Assembly (NCBI RefSeq): GCF_901538265.1
Contig: NZ_LR593886.1
Span: 3,456,843-3,520,842, forward strand
Direction: 5' to 3'
Length of the DNA: 64,000 bases
Source of the DNA: Gemmata massiliana
Lineage (GTDB): Bacteria; Planctomycetota; Planctomycetia; Gemmatales; Gemmataceae
A program made the position numbers and the translations under genes. This document shows positions 8,276 to 15,798 of the stretch, piece after piece. The notes under the pieces were generated by a model. The model did no database searches, had not been told where the DNA came from, and saw nothing but the letters and a program-made list of their open reading frames with translations. Position 1 is the stretch's first letter; every line of letters starts with the position of its first letter.

Positions 8276-9202
8276 TCAACTCACTGCGTGGGATGTGCCG
8301 GACGTTCGGAAGGGGGGCAAGTCGGTTCCGTCTTCTCCGCAGAGGAAGCCATACGCGGCGAACACCAGACTCACGTGGTGGTGCCAGCCGTGCCAGGCGC
8401 GGCCCTCGAAGTGGTCCAGCCCCAGTTCATTTTTGAGCCACTCGAATCGACGCTGCGCTCCTACGAGATGGGCGGTGAGATCCTCCCGTGCGACCAATCC
8501 GCGCGTAGTCAGTCCGTCCCGGAAGTCCGTTCCGCTGAAGTATTCGGCCTCACCAGTCACAATGCTGGGCACGTCACCCTCGTTACGCAGTTCGTCGATC
8601 AACCGCAACGCGATTGCGGCCTTCGTCGCCGGTCCGCGCTCGTCGGAGGGCAGCGCACGTTCGTCCGAGTCCGCGTGCTCGCGTAACCACGACGCCGGAA
8701 GGTACAGGCGCGCGGCAAGCGGGAAATATCCTGCTGGTCCGACCCGCGCAACGAACACCCCGACTTGGCAATTGATCTTCTTACCCAGCGATCGTGCGTA
8801 CTGGCGCTGGACCCCGACGGAGTGCCGACCCTTCTTGGTGAACACGCCGTCGTGTACGACCCAGACCGCGCCCGGATCGGGTCGCGGCGCGACGGCGAAT
8901 CGCCGAACTGCGCCGAGCAACCGGCGTGCGTCCCACGGGCTGTGGCTGACGAAGTGTTGGAGCGCCTGCGCGAGGTTCGATTCGACCATCATCACGCGCC
9001 CGGCCGCGGTCGCGATCGCCTCGACATTCTTGCGCTCGGTCCGTTCGAGAAGTCCCCGGACGTAGGCACGAAATCGCAAAAGTTGGTCGGACCGGTGAAA
9101 CACAGGTCGGAACGCGGACACGTACCCTTCAAACCGCGCCAACCGGTCGCCGGTGATCGGGGGTGTTCCTGTCGCGTCCTGCCGAACGCTGGTGCCTTCC
9201 AC
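8276..9202 (-). CDS. IS701-like transposase homologue, shortened and probably inactive
   Basis: The 308-residue protein matches the N-terminal and C-terminal parts of IS701-type DDE transposases. AYVRGLLERTERKN, KKGRHSVGVQRQYARS and NCQVGVFVARVGP belong to the first half. LKNELGLDHFEGR with WHGWHHHVSLVFAAYGFL is the typical C-terminal block holding the catalytic Glu. Family members usually exceed 400 residues. Here the segment between the second Asp region and the C-terminal block is largely absent, and the expected D-x-x-Y motif appears as TGEAEYF. The reading frame is otherwise clean. No flanking inverted repeats or target duplications were found. It may be an internally deleted remnant or a captured, repurposed protein. 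Confidence 0.7.
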   Translation of the reverse strand: MEGTSVRQDATGTPPITGDRLARFEGYVSAFRPVFHRSDQLLRFRAYVRGLLERTERKNVEAIATAAGRVMMVESNLAQALQHFVSHSPWDARRLLGAVRRFAVAPRPDPGAVWVVHDGVFTKKGRHSVGVQRQYARSLGKKINCQVGVFVARVGPAGYFPLAARLYLPASWLREHADSDERALPSDERGPATKAAIALRLIDELRNEGDVPSIVTGEAEYFSGTDFRDGLTTRGLVAREDLTAHLVGAQRRFEWLKNELGLDHFEGRAWHGWHHHVSLVFAAYGFLCGEDGTDLPPFRTSGTSHAVS

Positions 9203-9468
9203 TGCACACCTCTCGGCGATGTCGAATCGACAACGAGGCGAAGCGCTCGCTGTATTAGATTTTAATTATCTCTATGAATATGACAATAGTAGTAAATTGC
9301 GATGGGAGATAGCTCTGGGACGCTAACGCTCGTCTCACTTCGTCAAGTGGCTTCGAGAGTGGTCGAATTTTATTCGCGTAAGTTGTTTGAATTGTTAAAT
9401 TTGTGGATTTTACGCGAGAGTTCACTGCCGACTTGGGGAGAGTTCCTTTGAGGTCAGCTCATGATTGG

Positions 9469-9924
9469 TCAGGTCAGCCAGACGAGTAAGTGGCTGATGC
9501 CTTCGATCAACAAACCGACGGATAGCAATCCGACACCGATCCACGCACAACAGGCTGAGCGGCACGTCCATTCGCCCCAACGCCATCGGCTGATGCACGC
9601 GGCGCCTAGCGCCAGTAAACCGGCCGCAACAATGCGGCTGCCAGCGCCCGCCACTATCCAAATGAAGGCGCTCCCCGTGCGGCCGCCACCTGGGAAGACG
9701 AGGATTGTTTTCCCGGTGGCAATGCCCGTCATGCCCAACACCACAAGGAAGAAGTCCGAAAAGCAGAACCCCGTGTCCTCCCAGATCGGTGGACCCGGAT
9801 CCGCTGGCGACCTCGTGCGGTTGCTGCTTTGTGGTGGCTCCGTTCCATGCTCGCAGGGGTGGCCTCGGTTTCGTTCACACGCGGTTTTCCTAACGATACT
9901 TTGAGCATGACTAATTGGGCTCAC
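9469..9924 (-). CDS. Small hydrophobic protein, possible inner-membrane protein
   Basis: The frame begins with GTG at 9924 and encodes 151 residues. The first 50 are hydrophilic and unlikely-looking; the rest has three or four hydrophobic stretches (DFFLVVLGMTGIATG, FIWIVAGAGSRIVAAGLLAL, AWIGVGLLSVGLLIEGI). If real, translation may begin at the ATG at 9732, giving an 87-residue membrane protein. No ribosome site is convincing and no family is recognised. It is flanked by AT-rich, gene-poor sequence on both sides. Confidence 0.42.
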   Translation of the reverse strand: MSPISHAQSIVRKTACERNRGHPCEHGTEPPQSSNRTRSPADPGPPIWEDTGFCFSDFFLVVLGMTGIATGKTILVFPGGGRTGSAFIWIVAGAGSRIVAAGLLALGAACISRWRWGEWTCRSACCAWIGVGLLSVGLLIEGISHLLVWLT

Positions 9925-10379
9925 TACTTGTAGCCCGTTGCACCGGTTTCGGGACTGCTCCTGGCTGCGTGGCCTTACTTGACGGAGTAATCTCTGCGGC
10001 GCCTAAATCGGTGTCGGACCGGTTGACCCCATCGAGGCGGTCGGGTAGATTACAAATGCGATGAGTTTAGTGATCTATTTTGGAATCGAGTTGCAACAAA
10101 TTGACTGGAAAAGGATTGCGGCGTGACCCGACTGGCGGTTCGGTGATCGCGTTCGTGCAAAAACACGGGAAGAAGTGACCCACTTCCCGTTATCTGCTCG
10201 CACCGTTGGCGCGCTGAGTGAAGGAGAGAGCATTCGGCGCGCGGCCGTGAGATACATCATTGCTCGGTGGCGTTAGAGGAGCGCCGCGGGCGGTGCGAGC
10301 AGTTTTTTCACGCAATGTGATTGGAACGGGGCGGTGGGTTCTGGTGGACGTAACTGGAGAGTGAATCGAGGAGCTTGCG
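9925..10379. other. Intergenic region without visible features
   Basis: About 455 bases hold no convincing frame, repeat or RNA gene. The last 20 bases contain the ribosome binding site GAGGAG of the gene at 10380. Confidence 0.4.
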
Positions 10380-10577
10380 ATGGTCGCGCGCGTCGTGCTT
10401 TCTGATATGGGACAGGACGCGGTTCTCGGTGGGGACACCGAGGCACTCGTCGCCCGGCTCACCCGAGCCGCTTACGAAGTGGCCCTGCGCTACCGCCCGG
10501 ATCGGCCGTTCACCGAATTGGAACTTGCCCTGTGGCGTGAGATCCGCACCGTACTGAACGCGCCGGAAGCGACATAG
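10380..10577 (+). CDS. Small conserved-looking hypothetical protein, 65 residues
   Basis: The protein is a short, soluble, mainly helical polypeptide (MVARVVLSDMGQDAVLGG to LNAPEAT) with a central ARLTRAAYEVALRYR helix. A strong GAGGAG ribosome site seven bases before ATG 10380, GC-rich coding composition inside a non-coding neighbourhood and a hairpin 30 bp downstream all support it. Function is unknown. Small orphan proteins of this kind are frequent in large planctomycete genomes. Confidence 0.65.
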   Translation: MVARVVLSDMGQDAVLGGDTEALVARLTRAAYEVALRYRPDRPFTELELALWREIRTVLNAPEAT

Positions 10578-10607
10578 CCTTTTGGTGAAGAACGTGAAAC
10601 GAATAGT

Positions 10608-10632
10608 GGTCCGCTCCCGTTGCGAGCGGACC
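10608..10632 (+). terminator. Hairpin terminator after the 65-residue gene
   Basis: A perfect 9-bp stem (GGTCCGCTC 10608-10616 with GAGCGGACC 10624-10632) closes a 7-base loop, followed by a modest T-containing tail. Confidence 0.6.
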
Positions 10633-10799
10633 GCATCCATTTCTGAAGCACGCCGGTCGTTGCCTTTTCCCCACGCACTCGACTTGGTTTGCACCTTCGA
10701 CCCTTCTACCACTCCCATCAGTCGACCGCCGCTAACAGGTGTTGTTTGTGGTAGCATGGGCTACTGTAAAGCGAGCTGTGTCACGCGAAAGGTTCGGTC

Positions 10800-11528
10800 A
10801 TGCGCGTTCTGGTGACCGCCGGGCACACGGTGGTACCGATCGACGCGGTGCGCGTCATCAGCAACGGCTTCCGCGGGCGAACGGGCGTGAACATTGCCCT
10901 GGAAGCCCGCCGGCGTGGACATTGCGTTAATCTTTTGACTTCGGATTCCAATGCTTTTCGGCCCGCCAGCAACGAACCACTTCTAGCCGATTGCTGGAAA
11001 CTCGAACGCTACCGAACCTTTGACGACTTGCACGACGCGATGCGCCGGGCGATTGAGGGGAACCGCGTCGATATGGTGATTCACTCTGCGGCCGTGAGCG
11101 ATTACCGGGTCGAAGGCGCCTTCGTGCCCACCACGGGCGTTCAAACACTGGCGCAGATCGACACTGCCGGTGCGAGAAAGATCAAGAGTAACGAGCCGGA
11201 GTTGTGGCTGCGTCTCGTGCAGAATCCCAAACTGATTGACCTGATTCGCCCCCACTGGCACTTCTCGGGCATTCTGGTCAAATTTAAACTCGAAGTCGGG
11301 GGCGACGCACAACAATTGTTGGAGATCGCCGAGCTCTCGCGCGTCCACTCAACCGCGGACTTGGTCGTAGCGAATACGCTTAAAGGGCTAACATTTGTCG
11401 GGCTGATCGGAGGTCAGTACGTCCGGACGAGCCGCCGGGAACTCGCGACGCAACTTCTCGACGCGGTTGAGACTCTGGCCCGTGAACGAGCCGGAATGCG
11501 GGACGAATTCCGCGGAGAGCGCTCATGA
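10800..11528 (+). CDS. Stand-alone phosphopantothenoylcysteine synthetase (CoaB/DFP) domain protein
   Basis: This 242-residue protein has the CoaB fold: GHTVVPIDAVRVISNGFRGR corresponds to the nucleotide-binding GGTxEPID-VRxISN signature, and HSAAVSDYRVE to the AAAVADY motif. A late Lys/Asn-rich segment (VVANTLKG) fits the usual substrate region. CoaB joins cysteine to phosphopantothenate in coenzyme A synthesis, normally fused behind CoaC; no CoaC domain is present here. The first motif begins GHT rather than GGT, so catalytic competence is uncertain. Its stop overlaps the start of the argC-like pseudogene by four bases, implying a former operon. Confidence 0.8.
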   Translation: MRVLVTAGHTVVPIDAVRVISNGFRGRTGVNIALEARRRGHCVNLLTSDSNAFRPASNEPLLADCWKLERYRTFDDLHDAMRRAIEGNRVDMVIHSAAVSDYRVEGAFVPTTGVQTLAQIDTAGARKIKSNEPELWLRLVQNPKLIDLIRPHWHFSGILVKFKLEVGGDAQQLLEIAELSRVHSTADLVVANTLKGLTFVGLIGGQYVRTSRRELATQLLDAVETLARERAGMRDEFRGERS

Positions 11529-12446
11529 AGTCCGTGTACATTGCCGGGCGGTCGGGCGCGTCGGGGTTGGTGTTGCACGAATTGGTTCAGCGGCGCGAGG
11601 ACATTCGCCTTCTGTCACTGCCCGACGGTCGAACCCTCGATGGGGATCGGGAAGTTGAATTACTCAACGTTGCGGACGTTGCTGTTCTGTGCTTACCGCG
11701 TGCCGCTGCGGACGCGGCGCTGGGGCGCATCACCAACCCGAACGTCCGCGTCATTGACAACAGCACGCCCCGCAGTGCGGCGGACGGTTGGGTGTAGGCT
11801 TGCCCGAACTGTGGCCGGCGCAGCGCGCGGCCGTTTGGGAGGCGCGCCGGGTAAGTGGGCCGGGGTGCTTCGCAACGGGGGCGATTCTGGCGCTTCGGCC
11901 GCTTGTTGAGCGAGGCATTCTCGATCCCGACGCGCCGGTGTGCGTCCAGGCATCGGCGGGTACAATTCGGGCGGAAAGCGGATGGTCGAGTGGTTTGAGC
12001 GGACCACGGACAGCACCGTGCCACCCTCGGTTCAGGTACACGGTTTGACACTTGGCCACCCTCAAAGTGGCCGAAATCCAGCTTCATGCGGGGTTACAGC
12101 GCCCGCCCCTGTTTGTTCCCTGGGTGGGAAACTTCAGGCGCGGTACACTCGTCAGTATCCCGCTCCATCGGGACTGGCTGAGGTCACCCGCGTCGGTGCG
12201 CGAGACGCTTCGGGAGCACTTCGCTGGGGAGCGCTTGGTTTTCGTGCAGGTGAGGGGAGGGCTGACGAGTTCCGTGGCGTTACCGTCTGCTCCGGGGCCG
12301 GTATCGAACTGTTCGTGGAAGGAAACGACGATCACCTGCTACTCCTGGCGCGCCTGGACAACTTGGGAAAGGGGAGCGCCGTCGCTGCGGTGCAGAACAT
12401 GAACCTGCTTTTAGGGTGTGACGAATTCGTAGGGATCGAAGTTTAA
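11525..12446 (+). pseudogene. argC-like N-acetyl-gamma-glutamyl-phosphate reductase, multiply frameshifted
   Basis: Fragments of ArgC appear in order but in alternating frames. Segment 11525-11797 (YIAGRSGASGLVLHELVQR) ends at a TAG where GW-V-x-GLPEL should continue. Segment ~11797-11955 has GLPELWPAQRAAV and the catalytic-Cys motif SGPGCFATGAI. Segment ~11955-12050 has GYNSGGKRMVEWFE. Segment ~12050-12250 has GLQRPPLFVPWVGNFRRGTL. Segment ~12270-12446 has LARLDNLGKGSAVAAVQN. At least four frame changes are needed, so no functional enzyme can be made. Its final TAA is shared with the target duplication of the mobile element starting at 12448. Decay may predate or follow that insertion. Confidence 0.88.
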
Positions 12447-12447
12447 A

Positions 12448-12473
12448 CTGTTCTTTCCGTGACATTCTGTGTC
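12448..12473 (+). repeat. Left terminal inverted repeat of the DDE element
   Basis: CTGTTCTTTCCGTGACATTC and the following bases match the reverse complement of 15111-15136 at about 23 of 26 positions. The TTTAAA duplication lies immediately outside. Confidence 0.85.
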
Positions 12474-12556
12474 AGGCGGCCAAGTTGAGCAGGCGTTCGG
12501 CGGCCGCCTGGATTTCCCGCTCGCTCGCCCCGGGGTGTAGAGCCGCCCGGATTTGT
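12472..12556 (-). pseudogene. C-terminal fragment of a DDE-family transposase
   Basis: On the minus strand the frame reads IRAALHPGASEREIQAAAER followed by LLNLAA and a TGA at 12474-12472 that overlaps the terminal repeat. This is the expected C-terminus of the transposase whose N-terminal part survives at 14331-15061. It is cut at 12556 by the IS256-family element. Confidence 0.7.
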
Positions 12557-13966
12557 GGGCTGGTCCTGAATCTTGTGTCAGGGGGATGGGTTGGCTATTA
12601 CCCAGTCCTCGTACCTGACGGAGATTCCCACAATGGATGCGATCCTCAAGAGCCAAGCCGAGCACCTGGCCCGCGAGATGGGGACCCGGGTCACCACTCT
12701 GGACGACCTCAACGGTCTGATGCGGGCCATGATGACGACCGCGCGGGAGCGCATGCTCAACACCGAGATGGACGTCCACCTCGGACGACGGACCGAGACG
12801 ACGGTCACCGACAACCCAACGCCCGACGCACCGACAACCAACGCGACCGAACGTGTCTCCGCGGCTCCCAAGAGCCGTCGCAACGGGCATTCGCAGAAGA
12901 CCGTCAGCGGCGATCTGGGCGACCTCCAACTGCGCACCCCGCGGGACCGCAACGGCACCTTCGAGCCGCAACTGGTCGCCACGGGGCCGCGCCGGCTCGA
13001 CGGGTTCGATGAGAAGATCCTGGCCCTCTACGCCAAGGGCCTGACGACCCGCGACATCCAGGACATCGTGAAGGATCTGTACGGCGTGGAGGTGTCACCG
13101 GCGCGGGTCTCGGAGATCACCACCGACCTCGATGCCGAGGTCACCGCGTGGCGCACCCGGCGGCTCGAAGGGGTGTGGCCGATCGTGTACCTGGACGGCA
13201 TCGTGGTCCACGTGCGGGGCGAGAACGGGCGCGTTTCGCCGCACACGATGTACGTCGCGATCGGCGTGAACCTCCAGGGCCGCAAGGAGCTCTTGGGCCT
13301 GTGGCTGAGCGAGGCCGAGGGCCCCAAGTTCTGGCTGTCGTGCCTGACGGACCTGAAGAGCCGCGGGGTGAGCGACATGTTCGTGGTGTGCGTCGACGGG
13401 CTCTCGGGGCTCCCCGAAGCGATCCGCGCGGCGTTCCCGCGGACGAAGGTGCAGCTGTGCATCGTGCACCGGGTGCGGGCGGCGCGGAAGTACGTGACCG
13501 ATTCGGACAGCCGTGAAGTCGCGGCCGACCTGAAGACGATCTACCCGTCGGCGACGGTCCTCGAAGCGGAAGAGGCGCGGGAGACGTTCGCGACGAAGTG
13601 GGACGCGAAGTACCCGACGATCGTCAGGCCGTGGCGCGCGACGTGGGCGGACATCGTCACGCGGTTCGAGTTCCCGGGGGCGATCCGCAAGGCGATCTAC
13701 ACGACCAACGCGCTCGAGTCGGTGAACCGCGTGATCCGGACGTTCACGCGGAACCGGAAGCCGTACCCGAACGCGGGGCGCGCGCGGAAGTTGGTGTACC
13801 TGGCGATCCACGAGGCGTCAAAGACGTGGACCATGCCGATCGTGGGGTGGAAGGCGGCGCGGAACCACTTCGCCATCGTGTTCGAGGGCCGCATGCCTAC
13901 GCGGCCCCCGAACTGACCTGCAACCGATGTGCCCGACCTACCTGACACAAGAATCTTTACAAGCCC
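12557..13966 (+). mobile_element. IS256-family insertion sequence
   Basis: The element is about 1.41 kb with imperfect terminal inverted repeats: left end GGGCTGGTCCTGAATCTTGT from 12557 and right end, reversed, GGGCTTGTAAAGATTCTTGT from 13966, both continuing into GTCAGG. It encodes one intact transposase. The flanking 8-9 bases differ (left GGATTTGT, right GTACGCGG), so no target duplication survives. The two flanks come from different broken transposase genes, which suggests a deletion or recombination after insertion. Confidence 0.85.
12633..13916 (+). CDS. IS256-family (mutator-type) transposase
   Basis: This 427-residue transposase carries the DDE triad at Asp188 (IVYLDGIVVHV), Asp255 (VVCVDGLSG) and Glu362 (YTTNALESVNRVIR), with the family C-signature LCIVHRVRAARKYV between the second Asp and the Glu. 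The N-terminal region (MDAILKSQAEHLAREMG, LGRRTETTV) matches the DNA-binding half of mutator transposases. ATG 12633 is chosen because the frame upstream overlaps the left inverted repeat. The gene is intact and the element may be active. Confidence 0.93.
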   Translation: MDAILKSQAEHLAREMGTRVTTLDDLNGLMRAMMTTARERMLNTEMDVHLGRRTETTVTDNPTPDAPTTNATERVSAAPKSRRNGHSQKTVSGDLGDLQLRTPRDRNGTFEPQLVATGPRRLDGFDEKILALYAKGLTTRDIQDIVKDLYGVEVSPARVSEITTDLDAEVTAWRTRRLEGVWPIVYLDGIVVHVRGENGRVSPHTMYVAIGVNLQGRKELLGLWLSEAEGPKFWLSCLTDLKSRGVSDMFVVCVDGLSGLPEAIRAAFPRTKVQLCIVHRVRAARKYVTDSDSREVAADLKTIYPSATVLEAEEARETFATKWDAKYPTIVRPWRATWADIVTRFEFPGAIRKAIYTTNALESVNRVIRTFTRNRKPYPNAGRARKLVYLAIHEASKTWTMPIVGWKAARNHFAIVFEGRMPTRPPN

Positions 13967-14165
13967 GTACGCGGTCGGGGGCCGATCGAGGCACCCGAGT
14001 ACCTGGCACTCCGGGGCCCCGGTGCCGGGCCACCCACGTGGCCGCGGTGACCCGATGCACACCCCGGAACGCGACCACGTCCTTCTGTGACCACCCCGCG
14101 GCGACACGCCGCACCGCCAGCATGCGACGCGCCTCCAACTCGGCTAACGTTCCTTTGCTCCTCAT
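13967..14165 (-). pseudogene. IS630-like transposase N-terminal helix-turn-helix, truncated
   Basis: The frame from ATG 14165 reads MRSKGTLAELEARRMLAVRR then VAAGWSQKDVVAFRGVHRVT and ATWVARHR, a helix-turn-helix domain like the N-terminus of IS630-type transposases. The right end of the IS256 element interrupts it at 13966, after which the frame continues only into a chance stop. No catalytic domain remains. Confidence 0.65.
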
Positions 14166-14239
14166 ACCCAGCTACTTATAAACACGCCCGCAACTGAGGA
14201 GCTTTGCGCTCCTGCGCGGCATTGGCCATTCCGCTTCGG

Positions 14240-15061
14240 TCATCGGTCGCCCTTTGGAACCGCTCCCAGCATGACCGATCCGGCGCACGGTGCAAGCCGC
14301 GACTCGGGGTTTAGACGCGGAGTCCATATCCTGTTCTTTCCGTGACGTTCTGTGTCAGGCAGCCCGATCAGAGGCTTCAGGAGCGCGGCCCTGGCGTAGG
14401 CCCCGTCGGCCACCACCCACACCGGCTTTCCCAGGAAGCCCAGCCACACCTTCGCCCACCGCACCAACTCGACGGCCAACTCCAGTTTGGTCCGGAACGC
14501 CGGCCGGTGCTTCGGGGCGATGCTCGCGAGGTTCTTCTGTCGGACGTACAGCCGGGCCAGCAGCGGGAGGGCGATCGCGCCCCACGTCGGGTGGGCGGCG
14601 AGAAGGCCGAGGACGACCCACACGTGCCCGTACACGAACGGGCCGTTGGCCGGCCCGGGGCACGGGTTGTGGTGGGCCCCGGCCCCCTGGACGTGCGGCC
14701 CGTACCGCTCGGTCGGCGCGTCATCCAGGGCGAACACGAGCCGGGTGGCGCCGGTCACGAGCGGCTTGACGACGCCGTGGGCCCGGTGGGCGGCGATGAG
14801 GTCCGTCCGCTTCCCGGCGCCCGAGACCGTGGTGTCGCACGGCCGGAACGCGTCCGACAGCCCGCCCGCCCGGATCCAACTGGTGACGGTCCGCCGCCCG
14901 CGGGCCAGGATCGCCCCGACGAGCAGCCCGGCCAGGCGCGGGGCCGACCGCGGGTCGAGGGCGGAGGCCCGTCTGGAAAACCAGTGGCACGAGGTCGGAA
15001 GCGGATGCGATGATGGCGTGGCCGAGTCCGTCCGGGGTCGGTGGACGTGTGGTAACGCCAT
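14240..15061 (-). pseudogene. DDE superfamily transposase, C-terminal half missing
   Basis: The N-terminal two thirds match a planctomycete DDE transposase family: RLAGLLVGAILARGRRTVTS, VFALDDAPTERYGPHVQGAG, HHNPCPGPANGPFVYGHVWV and KPVWVVADGAYARAALLKPL, which contain the expected Asp residues. At 14352 the coding sequence runs directly into an internal copy of the element's terminal repeat (14331-14356). The last 35 or so residues are therefore out of family and the catalytic Glu region is lost. The missing C-terminus resembles the fragment at 12472-12556. It cannot transpose on its own. Confidence 0.78.
14331..14356 (+). repeat. Internal extra copy of the DDE element left terminal repeat
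   Basis: CTGTTCTTTCCGTGACGTTC and the following bases repeat the left end at 12448 with one mismatch in 26. The bases just outside (CATATC) do not match TTTAAA, so this copy has no target duplication of its own. Confidence 0.8.
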
Positions 15062-15110
15062 CGTCCCGGACGGGCCGGCACCCGTCTACACCTCGCCGGT
15101 CAACCCCTCA

Positions 15111-15136
15111 GATACAGAATGTTGCGGAAAGAACAG
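15111..15136 (-). repeat. Right terminal inverted repeat of the DDE element
   Basis: The reverse complement begins CTGTTCTTTCCGCAACATTC. The TTTAAA duplication at 15137-15142 follows immediately. Confidence 0.85.
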
Positions 15137-15142
15137 TTTAAA

Positions 15143-15798
15143 TCGAGCAATCACGACCTACACAGAAAAACTATGCTCACCGCACATTTCCTGCAACGGA
15201 ACACTTCTGCTCTCAATTCGCAGTGCCAATCGCTTCGCTCGTGAGCCCGGGATTTCAGCGGCGCATTTCACGACCAAAAGTGATTTGGGATCATGGGAAG
15301 CTCGTACTTATCCGCGATTGGTTCGGCTCGGTGAGCGTTTATCGCTCCGACGAACCGGCAGTTACTGTTGCGTGCTGGGGTCGCAGTGCGTTTTCCGGCT
15401 CGTGCCTGTAGTCGGTGGTTTCCGCTTTCAAGTACGTGTTGGCACTGTGGCAGGATCAGAGCATACTAATTCGGTGGAATGGATAGCTAAAACCGCGCGT
15501 TCTCGGCCTGCTATGGATACGCTCACTCGCTCAGGAGATCGTGATGTTAAATTCTGCCGTGAAATGAATTTATTGTTTATGAAATAGTATGAATCACACG
15601 TTCGAGATTCCCGCTTGGCGCGCTGTCCGATTGCGGTTGTAATCCTATGAGCACGCTGGGACGGGAGATGCGCTCCGCCGGCGTCCGGTCCGGTGCCGGT
15701 TTCGCCCCACTCTTTTGTGACTATCAATTGTCACAACGCCTCTCGGACCGCCGTACCCTGCTCCGAAACCGCCTGCTCTCCGTATCGACGGTGGTGAC
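15143..15798. other. Intergenic region after the composite element
   Basis: About 650 bases between the element and the kinase at 15799 contain no frame resembling a known protein, no hairpin and no RNA gene that I can support. The final 100 bases must hold the promoter of the phosphorelay operon. Confidence 0.4.

Larger units (their letters stand above)
12448..15136. mobile_element. Composite mobile element: DDE-transposase element remnant carrying nested insertions
   Basis: The outer ends are inverted repeats of about 26 bp beginning CTGTTCTTTCCG (12448 onward and, reversed, ending at 15136). They are flanked by the direct 6-bp duplication TTTAAA at 12442-12447 and 15137-15142, marking one original insertion. 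Inside are the last residues of a minus-strand transposase (12472-12556), an IS256-family element (12557-13966), an IS630-like helix-turn-helix fragment (13967-14165), a third copy of the terminal repeat (14331-14356) and the first part of the DDE transposase (to 15061). Repeated insertion and internal deletion best explain the structure. Confidence 0.8.

Noticed and set aside
14166-14330. Minus-strand start MTEAEW resembling an N-terminus seen in Gemmata-type proteins
   Set aside because: The similarity lasts only about six residues before the frame is lost; too short to call a pseudogene.
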